From Rheum nobile (Eukaryota; Streptophyta; Magnoliopsida; Caryophyllales; Polygonaceae): a stretch of 64,000 bases of DNA. Under the pieces are notes generated by a model. The model was given only the letters and a program-made list of their open reading frames with translations. It was not told where the DNA came from and made no database searches. The position numbers and the translations under genes were made by a program. Of the stretch, positions 43,205-55,421 are shown in pieces (the stretch's first letter is position 1; each line of letters opens with the position of its first letter). The stretch is taken from assembly GCA_027886185.1 (NCBI GenBank), contig WOAB01000689.1, forward strand, positions 3,472,001 to 3,536,000. The letters run 5' to 3'.

Positions 43205-46200
43205 CAGTGTGGCGAAGGAACCACGCGATACATCGAACCAGAGATGGAACAACTCGACGAGATCGCGCTGGATCCTTCAAAGCTAACACAAACGGTAAAG
43301 GTCGGATCGGATCTAAACAATTCGACCAGAGCATATTTAATTTCCTTTTTATGGTCCAACTCTGATTGTTTTGCTTGGTCACACGAAGACATGGTGGGGA
43401 TCTCCCAAGATATTATTACTCACAAATTGAATGTAGATCCCACATATCCTCCAGTCAAATAAAAAAGGAGAAAGTTCACACCAGAGCATAACAAAATTGT
43501 AGACGACGATGTCAAAAATTTACTCGAGACAAGTAAAATAAGAGAAGTCAAGTACCCCGACTGGCTAGCAAACGTCGTCGTGGTTCAAAAGAAGAATGGG
43601 AAATGGAGAGTATGCATCGACTTCACAGACCTAAATAAGGCATGTCCAAAAGACTCATTCCCATTACCACATATCGACGCCATGGTTGACGTAACCGTCA
43701 GACATGAAATGCTAACATTCATGGACGTGTTCAGTGGATACAACCAGATCCTCATGGACCACGACGACCAAGAAAAGACAACCTTCATAACAAGCCAAGG
43801 TACGTACTGCTACAAAGTAATGCCTTTTGGATTAAAAAACGTAGGGGCCACGTATCAGAGGTTGGTGAACAAAATGTTCAAAGACCAGATCGGAGACACC
43901 ATGGAAGTTTACATCGACGACATGCTCGTCAAATCCAAAGCAGCAAGGGACCACATCGAACACCTAAAAGAAGCATTCGAGGTATTGAAAATATATAATA
44001 TGAAACCAAACCCAACTAAATGCTCTTTCGGAGTGTCTTCAGGAAAAAAAAATTGGGATACATGGTGACACAAAGAGGGATAGAAGCCAGTCCAGACCAG
44101 ATAAAGGCTATTGTCAACCTTAAGTCCCCCCGATGTGTCAAAGACGTCCAAAAGTTGACAGGACGGATAACGGCATTGAACATATTCATATCAAAGTCTT
44201 CGGATAAATGCAAGCTCTTCTACGAGGCCCTTACAAAGAATAAGTCATTCGACTGGATAGCAACACACAAACAAGCCTTCCAAGACTTAAAGATGTATCA
44301 AGCGAGTCCGCTCCTGCTAGCTAAACCCAAAGACGACGAGCCATTACCACTGTATCTAGCCGTATCAGAATCAGCCATCAATGCAGTCCTGACAAGAGAA
44401 TAAGACGGTAAACAATCACCGGTCTACTATGTAAGTTGTTCCCTACTTCCTGCCGAGACCAGGTACACGTCACTTGAAAAATTAGTCTTTGGCACTAGTT
44501 ATGGCCTCAAACAAGTTAAGACCCTATTTCAAATCACATGCTATTATTGTAAGGACTAACCATCCCATGGAAGCCGTCATGAGGAAACCGGAATTTACAG
44601 GACGAATGGCTAAGTGGGCTATACATCTTAGCGGATTCGACATTGAGTACGAGCCAAGGATGGCGATCAAATCTCAAGCTTTAGCCGACTTTGTCATCGA
44701 TTTCAGCCCTACACTGGAACAAGAAGCTATGAACGAGGTCGAACAACTGAAAGTTGAGGAGGATAGGGGCACATGGCAACTCCATACAGACGGAGCGTTG
44801 AACGTAAGAGGAGTCGGCCTAGGTGTCGTACTAAAATCGCCACAAGGGGACCACATTGCCCAAGCTGTGAGATGTGAGTGGGACGCGACCAACAACGAAG
44901 CAGAATATGAAGCCCTCGTATTTGGGTTAACACTCGCGCACGATCTCGTAATCCTAAGCATAGAGGTGACATACGATTCTCTCCTGATCGTCAACCAAGT
45001 GCAAGGTTCGTATGCCGCTAAAGACGACATGATGATGGTATATCTGGATATCATCAAAAAATTGGCAAGCAAATTCCAGAACTTCACCATCCGACAAGTC
45101 CCGCATGACCTCAACACACAAGCCGACGCTCTAGCAAATCTTGGCTCCACCCTACATCCCAACGACTTTCACAACATCCCGTTGGCACATATCACCACGC
45201 CGGTCGTCCCCAAAATATTCAGAACAACTAATCCAGAGGACATCCAAACGATGAACAAATTGCCCTTAGAAGAAGTCGTTTCAGCAGAAGTAGGCGACCA
45301 TACAGAAGAAGACTTGGTAGGCGACCAAGATGATTGGACTACACCCTACATCAAGTGGCTCAAAGACGGAATACTCCCAACAGACAAGACATAAGCCAAA
45401 AGACTTAAGGTACAAGCCGTAACTTTTGATCTAACAGATAATGTTCTATTCAAACGATCTGTCACAGGCTTATACCTACGCTACCTCAAAAAAGTCAAAG
45501 TGCAACGCGTCCTATAATCCTTACACGACGGAGAATGTGGAAATCATACCGGAGGACGCAGCCTGTCTGGCAAAGTTCTTAGGACGGGTTACTATTGGCA
45601 TACGATGAACAAGGACACGATCGACTACGTCAGAAAATGCGACGCCTGCCAAAGGCACGCTCCCATCACTCACCAACCATCAGAGATGCTTCATCCAACT
45701 CTCGCACCCTGGCCTTTCATGCGATGAGGAATGGACATCGTCGGAAAACTACCACCAACATCAGGACAACGCGTCTTATTCTTAGCCATGACCGATTATT
45801 TCTCTAAATGAATAGAAGCCGAAGCATATCGATAGGTAAAAGAAAAGCACGTCATCTCATTTATAAAACGTAATATTCTATGCAGATTTGGCGTCCCTTC
45901 AGAAATCGTATGCGACAATGGCTTCCAATTCTACGGTAGCAAGACGCGATCCTTCTACAAACAATGGAACATCACACTAGTCACGTCCACGTCGAGATAT
46001 CCACAATCCAATGGTCAAGCAGAATCCAGCAAACAAATCATCATCAACAATCTCAAAAACGTCTCATAGGAGCAAAAGGCAAGTGGGCCGACGAGCTCCC
46101 CTTGATACTTTGGTCTGATAGGACGACACCAAAAAATGCAACAGGACAGAGCCCCTTCTCACTAGTCTACGGAAGCAAGGTAGTCATCCCCACTGAACTA

Positions 46201-46569
46201 CTCGTCCCAACTGCCAGATATGGACTCCAAACCCCAGAACAAAACGACATCGAATTAGCTCACAATCTCGACACCATAGACGAAACTAGAGAGAGAGCCA
46301 TAATTCGAATGGTCCGATACCAGCAACAAGTCGCACGGAGTTAGAACAAAAACGTCCGAGCTAAAGTCTTCAAGTTAGGAGACTGGGTCTTAAGGAAAAC
46401 GTTCCAGAACACAAGAGATCCAACCGACGGGAAGCTGGCGCCCTAATGGGAAGGGCCTTACCTCATCAAAGAAGTCGTCGGACAAGGGGCATACCGACTA
46501 GAAATTAAGGACAGATAGCCAATTCCTAGAAGTTGGAATGCGACCCACTTAAAGTTGTATCATTTCTAA
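43199..46569 (+). pseudogene. Element C pol: RT, dual RNase H, integrase
   Basis: RT with CIDFTDLNKACPKDSFPLPH and YIDDMLVKSK (to 43940); degenerate Ty3-type RNase H (LYLAVSESAINAVL, TNHPME); second RNase H (LHTDGALNVRG, EYEALVFGL); integrase (CDNGFQF, where homologues read CDNGSQF; QAESSK) to TAA 46567-46569 after LKLYHF. Lesions include TAA at 43459, a frameshift at a run of A near 44043, TAA 44401, a frameshift near 44487, TAA 45392 and several later stops. Confidence 0.88.
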
Positions 46570-47206
46570 ACCCTTCTTTCCCTTACATTGTTTACATCTA
46601 TTCGATTACACTTGTTTGAAGTACGTCAATGACTTAAGCATCGGAGGGCCGTTGGGTCACCCCCCAACGATCGCCCCAAGACCTTTTCCTTTTTGTACTC
46701 TTAACACAATTTGAACAGGAACAAGAGGCCTCGAAGACAAACATGACATTCAAACTCAAAAGGATATCCTTACTATATACAAAACAACGCTTATAACACA
46801 CAAATCGATCGATACACGAGGAGTAGAGAAACAACATACTACAAACTATTTACGAGACTTGTCCTGTCAAAGGTACTCATCTTTACCCTAACATTACATA
46901 CGACTCCTCCCCGGATAGACAAGCATGCTACATTAACATTTACAATCACAGGTCATCACGACCAAACATTTCGCGCTAACGGTCAAGGCGTTATTGACAA
47001 AGTCCACCTGCAAAAAAGCACACAAGAAAAACACAAGGTACGTGACAAATACTAAAGTGTTTACAAAATACGCGACCCGCGATGGTGGATGGGTCGCCAA
47101 AACATTATCCACACCATCGCCACGATAGGGCACAACACACTGTCCAAACGTTTAAAGTAAAGGGTTCACGACACACAAAAAGAACATTGTCGTTTATCAA
47201 ATAAAG
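46570..47206. other. Element C tail with one hairpin
   Basis: Non-coding. GCGACCCG/TGGGTCGC (47072-47097, 10-nt loop, closing G-U pair next to the loop) matches the hairpins of A and G. A weak CCATCG/CGATAGG pair follows near 47113. Confidence 0.6.
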
Positions 47207-49056
47207 TTAGGACTCGCCTGACCTCTCATTAACTTCCACAGGAACAACATCTTGACCCTCGGTCGCCTCAGGAAGTTCCTTGGATACATCCCCGATGTCT
47301 CCTTCAACCACCTCAATACCGGCCTCCTCCCTCTGTTCGCCTTCTACAAGGCCCATCAATTTGAACAGCTCGTTGCCCGGATTGCCACAAGGATACAAGA
47401 GGTCCATATTTCCCCTCGCTTCCTCAATCTTCCAAGTCGAATGAGCCCCCGCGGCATACTCTTCCATCATTTCAATACGAAACTTGAGGTAGAAATATGT
47501 CCCGACATCGGTGGCGAATTGGGCATCCTTCACACGAACCTCTTCAACACTACCCTCAAGCTCCACGAGCTGGGCTTGCACCTCCGCCAGCTTCTTCTCG
47601 GCCAATGCTTGCTTGCCCTCAACAGTTTTGGCGTGCCCATTGGCAACCTTTAGTTGACCCTTAACCTTGGCTACCCGTATATCGGCTCGGTCGCTCAAAT
47701 CTTGCACATTGGAAAATGCGACGATTGAGTATTGGAGAGCCTACAAACAAACAATGTAAAAATACATAAGAAATAAAACAAGAATGCATGTATTAGCAGA
47801 AAACTTCATACAAAATCTTTTCTTCACTTACTCGCCAAGCGGCCACTCCGGCCTCGTCGATACAATCAATAGGGTGCAAGTCACCGATCTCCTTCTTAGC
47901 TTCCAGATCTAAAGTGTGGAGCAACTCTTCCAAATCTCTTCCCCTCATCATGCCCACCGGAAGCCCTGGAGCACCAGTCACTTTCCTTTTCGCCCCTGAA
48001 GTTTTAGACGATGACGAATCTAAGGCGATGACCCTCGAAAGGGCTATAGCTTCACTTTTTGCCGACGAAGAAGCTTTTGCTGCCAACATCTTTTGATCCA
48101 AGAGACTCTTTTCGGACAAGCGAGCACTCGACCTCGCGCCCCAAGATACTGTCAGGCAAGCACAAACATATAAACATATGGTCACTCCAAAGACCACCCA
48201 CACGCATACCTGAAGGAACGAACAAGTGCCTTTGGTAACGGAAGTGGACGGAGTCGCCATGCTCAGAGGGCTAAGGGTTAGACAATTCATGTTCTTGAAC
48301 GACCTGTCGGCTTCCAAAAAAGCAAGTAAAACTTCAGTAACCGCGGCGAAATTGGAATCTGTCTTCTCTTCTGGACTCGGCACTGAAAATAGACACACGT
48401 GAGCAGAAGTTAACAAGACATCAAAACACAAAGTCTCAAAGGCTAATACAATACCTGATGTCCTTCAGACGTCATGCAAGAACGAGCAGTCGAATCCCCC
48501 CTTCAAGCGACCTCCTCTCAACAAAGAAAAATCGCGACCTCCATCCGTGATCGTTAATGTTGAGATTTAGGGCGATTGGTTCTCTGTCTGACCTAAGGCG
48601 CAATTGAAAGCGAGAAGAACCTCGACTACTTAGGTAATACGAATACCAGAGAGCATCAAAATCGAAGTCGACCTCGACACTAGACACCAAAAGATCAACT
48701 ACCCTAAGGAGACGCCACATATGTGGCATCACCTGACATGAGGCAAGATTAAGAACACACAAGAAGTTCCTCACCAAGCTCGAAAAAGGGAAAGAGTGAC
48801 CTATTCTGAAGGGATACTCAAAAAATCAAACCCATCCGTCGTGACACCAGTCGGCACGTTCTTGGGGCAAAGGGAGGTGAGCAACCATTTCAGAAAGGAA
48901 CTGGCCTGCTTCTAGAATCGTATCCAACTCTGACTGAGTCAAAGTTCCGGCTAAGGAATCCTTCGGGCTAAGGAGATTCGAGGGGGAGAAATCGCTATCT
49001 TTCTTGCCAACACCGGAAGACGAAGCTTTGGACTTCTTTGATCTCGGAAGCGACAT
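47207..49056 (-). pseudogene. Antisense four-exon gene of element C
   Basis: Minus-strand exons 49056-48455, 48382-48230, 48148-47832 and 47740-47207; introns 72, 81 and 91 nt. Exon 1 encodes PLPQERADWCHDGWV and SCQVMPHMWRLLRVVDLL (PF04195-like); exon 4 is coiled coil (QALAEKKLAEVQAQLVELEG). Lesions: TGA near 48827, a +1 frameshift near 48503 and TGA near 48467. As in B, introns 1 and 2 are in frame and open, and the intron-2 donor position reads GC, not GT. Confidence 0.75.
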
Positions 49057-49160
49057 TGTTCGAAAAGAAACGGTAGGAAATTCGAAAAAGCTCTTACCTT
49101 TGGACCAGAAACCCTTCATGAGTAAAAAGAGGATGGTGAAAAGAAAGAGAAGTGACTGCC

Positions 49161-49168
49161 ATTTATGG
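49161..49168 (-). promoter_or_regulatory. TATA-like box of the antisense gene, element C
   Basis: CCATAAAT on the minus strand about 105 bp before the ATG at 49056. Confidence 0.4.
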
Positions 49169-49337
49169 GGAAACTTCCCGCTCACGGTCAAACCTGCCGA
49201 CCAATGGGAAAGTACCGCATCATCGATCCATTATAGTAGAATCAGCAAGAGGGAGATCACGTTCGGATGAGGCTTTGGAAAAAATCCAACCGTCCCTCAG
49301 CAGCTACTTCCAGCCCAATTTGATTTTTTGGGGCTAT

Positions 49338-49952
49338 TGTTGGGCCTCATCCTTAACGGACCACCACCAGAGCGGCCCAGTGGATGAAGAAGTATTTCCT
49401 TCTAGAATGATCGTCTGATTAAGCAACGAGTGAAGATCTTGGCCTCGACATATCTGGGGAGTTATTGAGCCCCGGATTGTGTGGATTAATATATCGGTCC
49501 ATGCAGCAGTTACAACCCACATAATCAATCATAAATATTGTAAGATCGTGGCCATCTGGTAATCAAAGCCGACGAACTCCGAAGATCACGGACGACAAAC
49601 GGCTAGTTTAGCTAATCCTTGGAAATTGAATGTGTATATAAGATGATTTAGGATCATTGTAAAGGGGACGAATCTGACAAAATACGAACCACTATCTACT
49701 ACTCTCTTGCTTGCACTCATCATTGCTCTCTAGCTCGGATCTTCATTTCAGTATTGAAGTGACCGACGATTAGATCTCTTGATTCGACCAGTCTCTTATT
49801 CGAAGGAGATAAGCTTGTCTTTGCGTCTATTTAGTCTTATTTCGTCTAGATCTTTGTTTGATTTGGATCATTCAGATATAATCAATATTACTATTGTCTA
49901 GTTGCCCTTCTTAAGGCGATTCAGGTTGGTTCGATCTTTTCTCCCTAAAACA
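49338..49952 (+). repeat. 3' LTR of element C
   Basis: TGTTGGGCCTCATCC ... CCCTAAAACA after TTGGGGCTAT; followed by TGATA (49953-49957). Confidence 0.92.
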
Positions 49953-49957
49953 TGATA

Positions 49958-50186
49958 CATACGTAACACCGTGCAAATCACATTGAAAAGTTAGAATCAA
50001 ACAGACCTAATACGTAAGATAAGTGGATATTTTTTTTATATTTTCAATTAGGTTTAGAATCAAACTCTACTCTACTGGACGTCTCGCATATGTGAGCTTG
50101 TACCGACAAGGTTTTCATATAATTGGACCACCAGATTTTATCATATAGTATAAGAGCAAAGTACCCACCTTATTGCAAGGTACATA
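49958..50186. other. Unique flank, nothing recognised
   Basis: AT-rich, continuous with 40140-40409 before element C inserted. No gene or repeat recognised. Confidence 0.5.
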
Positions 50187-50440
50187 CACTAGTACAAGTT
50201 GTGCTTGGTATAGCGTTTTTCTTCTTCTACGGATAGCACTTTTTGAAGCGCTATCTAAGTGAGTGTATAAATGAATTATAGCGCTTTTTAGTGAGCGCTA
50301 TAAAATTAACACGCATAGCATTTTTTTCCAAAAAAGCGCTATATTTATTCATTTTTTAAAATCTAAAAAACTTATAGCACTTTTCTTTAAAAAGCGCTAT
50401 GAGTGTTATTTCAACTTATAGCGCTTCTTTTTAAAACCAT
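50187..50440 (+). mobile_element. CACTA-like transposon terminus (one end)
   Basis: Starts CACTAGTACAAG after ATA, followed by at least six direct and inverted copies of TATAGCGCTTTTT. CACTA ends with clustered subterminal repeats look like this. The other end was not found in the window, so it is a candidate only. Confidence 0.45.
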
Positions 50441-50623
50441 TTACTCTCTCGCAGCCGCCCCTCTAATTTCTCCTCTGACCTTTCCATTCTACACAAATGA
50501 CGATTCACGCAGTCTGTAGTCACCAGTGATCTTCACGACCGTGAGTCCGCTACGAGTCACGACCAGTCAACCACGAAGGCACTAACCAGGGCGAGAGAGC
50601 AGCCGAGGTGAGACGGTGCAGCC

Positions 50624-50899
50624 GTGCAGAGTCTGCAGACGACAAACGAACTCACCAAAATAACATTGACGCAAAGCAATATTGAAGACACTCATTGGAA
50701 CAAATCAGTATACCATGATGATTTGGATTGGTTTTCTTGGCTCGATTTGACCAACAACAATGGAGGTAAACACCAGAATAAGAAGCCAAGGAGCAAAAGA
50801 GGAACAATATCAACAATGAACAATAAACTCATGAACAAATTATGGAGCTCCTTTTCTGAACCATTTGAGTGCGTTATTCATGCTCCTCACTCTGTATGA
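50624..50899 (+). CDS. Unrecognised 91-codon frame
   Basis: Runs from ATG 50624 to TGA 50897-50899 with a basic middle (KHQNKKPRSKRG). I do not recognise it. It lies between the CACTA-like end and the LINE and could be part of either, an exon remnant, or chance. Confidence 0.2.
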   Translation: MQSLQTTNELTKITLTQSNIEDTHWNKSVYHDDLDWFSWLDLTNNNGGKHQNKKPRSKRGTISTMNNKLMNKLWSSFSEPFECVIHAPHSV

Positions 50900-51081
50900 T
50901 ACAACATTTGCTTCTAAATATATATTCTCCAAGACTCTGGAAAAAAAATGTGACACGGGAGGGCACCTAATCTTTACATAATTTGCTTCTCAATGTGTAT
51001 TGAGCAATTAAATGATGAACAACCCAGTAAAAAGACCCCTCAAAGTCTTAGGACAAGGGGCAATAGAAAATGGGGTTTTTT

Positions 51082-51886
51082 ATGAAGATTACAACGTGGA
51101 ATTGTCGAGGGATTGGAAAAAAAACCATTTGGATGGATATTGAATCCTTTTGCAAAATTGAAAGGATTTAATTAATCGCATTACTTGAAACAAGAATAAA
51201 CAAAGAACCCAATGATTTTTTTTTTAAAAGCAGGCTTTGATAACTTTCATTGTATACCGACCACTGGTTTTTCAGGTGGTATATGTGTCATGTGGAATTC
51301 TTATCAGCTTACAAATGAAATCCTTGAAATTGACCAAATTGACTCACGATTTGTTAGTATTAAATACAAAAATCTATGTACAAACATTACAACCTTGCTT
51401 ATTCTTACGTATCCCCCCCCCCCCCCAAATGAAGAAGAAAAGAATGAATTTTGGGATGCCATTATTTCATTTATCAAAAATAGTGTTCATCCCTGTATCA
51501 TTATGGGTGATCTTAATGAGATTCAAGACCATACTAAAAAAATGGGAGGCTTAACTCCACCACTAACAAAATTCGCTAGACTAAGATATTCCAAAAACGA
51601 GTGCGAACTTATGGATATTCCCTTCACAGGGAATGCTTTTACTTGGAGGAAAAACAAAACTGAAATAAATAACATTTATGAAAAACTTGATAGAGTTCTC
51701 GTCCATCACCAGATATTACAATGGTACCCTGATATATGTACCAAACATTATGCTTTTACACGCTCTGATCATTGTCCTATTTCAATTGATCTAACCTCTA
51801 CCACATATTTCAAAAATCAACCCTTTAAATTTGAAAAAATATGGATGACAAGAAAGGATTTCAGGAATGTTGTTAAACAAGCCTAG
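51082..51886 (+). pseudogene. LINE endonuclease domain
   Basis: ATG 51082 gives MKITTWNCRGIG; TAA near 51167; then LLETR, GGICVMWNS, MGDLNEIQ, FTWRKN and RSDHCPI, the AP-endonuclease motifs that nick the target DNA. A run of 14 C at 51413-51426 encodes five prolines. Ends at TAG 51884-51886. Confidence 0.85.
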
Positions 51887-51910
51887 AGAACAAATTTTCA
51901 TGGATCAATA

Positions 51911-54453
51911 ATGTATGATCTTGTATCCAAAACAAAGTTATTAAAGAAACACGCAAAATCATGGAATAAGATTACCTTTGACAATGTTTTTACCCAACTA
52001 CAAAATTTAGAAAAACAACTCTCTGACATCCAAATTGTAATTTGCACAACCTCAAACAATGACCTCATACAGAAACAAATAAGACTTATTGAGAAAAAGG
52101 AAAAGCTCCTCAGCTTCCAAAAGATCTTCTGGAACCAAAGAGCAAAAGTAAAACATATCAAATTTTCTGATACAAATGCTAGCTATTTTCATAAAATAGC
52201 TAGTAGACGAAGAAATAAAAAAATTGTAAAAGAAATTATAACCCAAGAAGGAACTACTATCATTGGAGAAGAAAACATTAGAAATCAAATCAGAAATCAT
52301 TTCATTAAAAGATTCAAAAGTGAAGAAATGAGCGAAAGTCTCTTGAGGGATAATCTAGAATTAATCCTGGATGAATTATCAACAGAAGATAATGAAAACC
52401 TTATAAAGAATTTCTCGAATGAAGAAATCAAGAAGGTTGTTTACGATATTGGGTCTGATAAATCACTTGGACTAGATGGAATGACAGCAGAATTTTACCA
52501 AAAATATTGGGATATTGTAGGTCCCTCGGTGACTCAAGCCGTGAAAATTTTCTTTCTCTAGGGAAAATTACTCAAACAAGTTAACCATACCTTTATATCC
52601 CTAATACCAAAATGTGACAACCCTAACTCAACAAATCAATATAGGCCCATAAGTCTGTGTTCCACAATTTATAAAATAATATCAAAAATCCTGACAACAA
52701 GATTAAAAAACACGATGGAAACATTAATCCATCCATTACAAGGAGCTTTCATTGCAAATAGAGCAATTCAAGACAATATTTTAATATAGCACATGAAATT
52801 TTTCACTCCTTCAAAGCAAAACAAGGAAAGGAAGGCTTTATAGCCATTAAACTTGATATGGAAAAAGCTTATGATAGAATTGAATAGGGTTTCATTCTTA
52901 AAACTATGGAAAATTTTGGGTTTCATCAAAAGTTTATTAATTGGATTAAAGAATGCATAACAACTGTTTCCTTTTCGATCCTTGTTAATAATGGACCGAC
53001 GGAGATTTTTATACCTACTAGAGGACTTCGACAAGGAGAACCCATCTCTCCGTTCCTATTCATCTTAGGATCTGAAATCCTAGCTTGAAAACTACAAGAA
53101 GCATCTCACAGACCTCGAAAACCTATTGGTTTCCAAATTTGTTGATATGGAACCCGAATTCCTTTTTTGGCATTCGCGGATGACATCATGATATTCTCTA
53201 AAGCCAAAACAGAAAACTGCAAGGAAATTAAGGATGTTGTGGATGATTACTGTAAGATCTCTGGACAAAAAGTGAACTTTCATAAATCAGCCTATCAAGT
53301 AACAAAGAAAGTATCAAACACAAAAAACAAGCGATTCAAGGTATTCTTACAATCACAAACATGACATCACTTGAAAAATATTTGGGATGCCCTATCATTA
53401 ATGATAGAGTTAACTCCAATACCTTTGTTGACCTTTTAACAAGCACACAAAAACAATTAACAAAATGGAAAGCTAACTTTCTATCCCAAGCAGGAAGAAC
53501 AACATTGATTAAAGCCAATCTTGCTTCTAGACCAAACTACCTAATACAAGGCTTTATGCTTCCCACAAATACTTATAATGAACTTGACAAATTAAACAGA
53601 ACCTTTTTCTGGAACAAAGATCCCGCATATAAACCCCTTATAGGATGATAATTTTTTTGCAAACCTGCACAATAAGGAGGCCTAGGACTACGAAAATCTA
53701 AAGACATGAACAAAGCATTACAATTCAAATTACTATGGAAAATCCTGGCAGAACCTGATAATTGTTGGGTTAAAATTATAAATGAAAAATATCTAAAAAC
53801 ACAACACCTTCTACTCTATGAAAAAAGAAGCATATGCTCTTGGCAGTAGTCCAAAATGATCAAAATCTTGGATGATTTCAAAAAGGGACTCATTTGGCAA
53901 GTTGGAAATGGGAGAACAATAAAATTTTGGACTGATAATTGGTTATCAAAAAGTCCCTTAAACAAAATAATCAACACACAACAAATTCATAACATTGATG
54001 CCTTGGTTGCAGATTTTATTATGCCATATAAGACATGGAACAAAGAAAAGATTAAACAACATGTACTAGATGACATAGCTACACAAATCACATCCATATC
54101 AATCCCAATTAATAACATTGAGGATATGATGTACTGGGAAGCCAGTAAAAACGGGTGGTTTTCAACAAAATTTGCCATGAACATGATTAATGAAAATAAA
54201 CGATATACAGCCCATGACTCCTCTTGGATATGGAAATTGGACACTTACCCTAAGGTTAAAAATTTTCTTTGGAAAATCATGAAAAATGGACTCCGATCCC
54301 ATCAAAAGCAAGACTAGCTGAAAAAGGAGTTTCACTTCCTCTAGGTTGTATTCGCTGTAGAGCACAAAATGAAGATACAAATCATATCTTATTCCTCTAT
54401 AACCATACTATGAAAACCATTGAAAAAATTAATCTCCATACTCTTGGGATTAT
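51911..54453 (+). pseudogene. LINE reverse transcriptase region
   Basis: GLDGMTAEFYQKYW, LIPKCDNPNSTNQYRPISLC, KLDMEKAYDRIE, RGLRQGEPISPFLFIL, catalytic FADD (AFADDIMIF near 53170), then the downstream SLEKYLGCPI and WKANFLSQAGRTTLIK region and a zf-RVT-like part (YPKVKNFLWK, RCRAQNEDTNHILF). Interrupted by TAG 52559, frameshifts near 52790 and 53345, and stops near 52886, 53086 and 53646. Confidence 0.85.
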
Positions 54454-55149
54454 TGTTTTGGGGAGAAAAGATCGGACGACCTAAATCGCCTTAGACGGGG
54501 TAACAAGTCGATCGGGTAACAAAAATCAATCCAAACCAAGTAGACAATCAACAAATAAAAAGCAAATATGAAGTAGCGAGATAGTTTTATTAACGTGTTG
54601 ACAATCGAATTAAGTCGGATTACAACTTATCCTTAGAGGGGAGTAGGTCAGACTGGATTCGACCGGAGATAACGATGTTTGATCGGTGGGCGTAGAACGG
54701 TGTTTCTCAACGGGGTGAGTGGTGAAGATCCCCTGCTTATGCGTGCGTATTTTCAGAGTTCATTATGCGTGAGAGTATGCTCTCCTCCTTCTTTCCAGCT
54801 CTCCTCCCCCTCTTATCTCCTCCGAATCCAAATATGGTCAGTGCCTCTTCTTCTGACCGTTTCCTTGTGATCTTGCCAGATCTTGTCTTCAATGCCGGGA
54901 GTGATTGCTCGGATTCTGTACTTAATTTCTGCCATTATTGTGGTGCTTGAATGTTGTGGCCGTTGCTCCATCCTAGCATATTAATGCTCCGCAAGATCTT
55001 CGCGATTTGTCGGGCAGCGTTCGACTGGGGAGGCTTCGACGACTCCTCTATGTTTTTCCCCTGTTCTTCCGACTCGTCTTGGGCTTGGGCTTGTCTCGCC
55101 CGATCTGACTTCCAAGGGAGATGTTGGGGCCAACAATAGCCCCAAGTTG
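54454..55149 (-). repeat. 3' LTR and polypurine tract of element G
   Basis: Plus view TGTTTTGGGG ... GGGGCCAACA (54454-55135). On the minus strand the tract CAACTTGGGGCTAT (55149-55136) leads directly into the LTR. Confidence 0.92.
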
Positions 55150-55297
55150 CTTTGGGCTTCGGCAAGGCGAGTGGGCGGAATCCAAGGCAACTTCCTAAGC
55201 CATGATCTCCACCATCTGTTTTTGGCGCGGCTGCCCAGGGCTACGTGGCGGGAGTTTGGAGCGTGATGCGACGTTTCTGCAGGTTCATCATCTCCCT

Positions 55298-55305
55298 CCA
55301 TAAAT
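55298..55305 (+). promoter_or_regulatory. TATA-like box of the antisense gene, element G
   Basis: CCATAAAT about 120 bp before ATG 55422; neighbouring bases (TTCGGAGCAG) also resemble element A (TTCTGAGCAG). Confidence 0.45.
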
Positions 55306-55421
55306 TCGGAGCAGACCTTTAGCGATTTGACTTCACTATTCTTCTCTTGCAAGTTTCTCTGGTAGGTTTCTTCCGTTCTTCCACTATAGCTTTTCGATTT
55401 CATCCTCTTTCTGTCTTAGAC

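Larger units (their letters stand above)
40410..49952 (+). mobile_element. Tat-lineage Ty3/gypsy element C
   Basis: LTRs of 612 and 615 bp and target duplication TGATA (40405-40409, 49953-49957). Same order of genes as A and B: gag-protease, UAG, pol, hairpin tail, antisense gene, LTR. The 5' LTR has lost its terminal TG (AG at 40410) and its final CA (TA). Heavily mutated. Closest in sequence to B. It inserted just downstream of the UGT gene, with pol in the same orientation. Confidence 0.93.
51082..54453 (+). mobile_element. Plant L1-type LINE, 3' end cut by element G
   Basis: Endonuclease, reverse transcriptase and a zf-RVT-like region in one direction. Element G begins at 54454 after ATTAT (54449-54453), so the LINE tail continues beyond the window. 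No ORF1 protein was identified upstream. Multiple stops and frameshifts. Confidence 0.85.

Noticed and set aside
50187..50440. CRISPR-like or regulatory repeat array
   Set aside because: Units are degenerate, in both orientations and without regular spacers; a transposon end with subterminal repeats explains them better.
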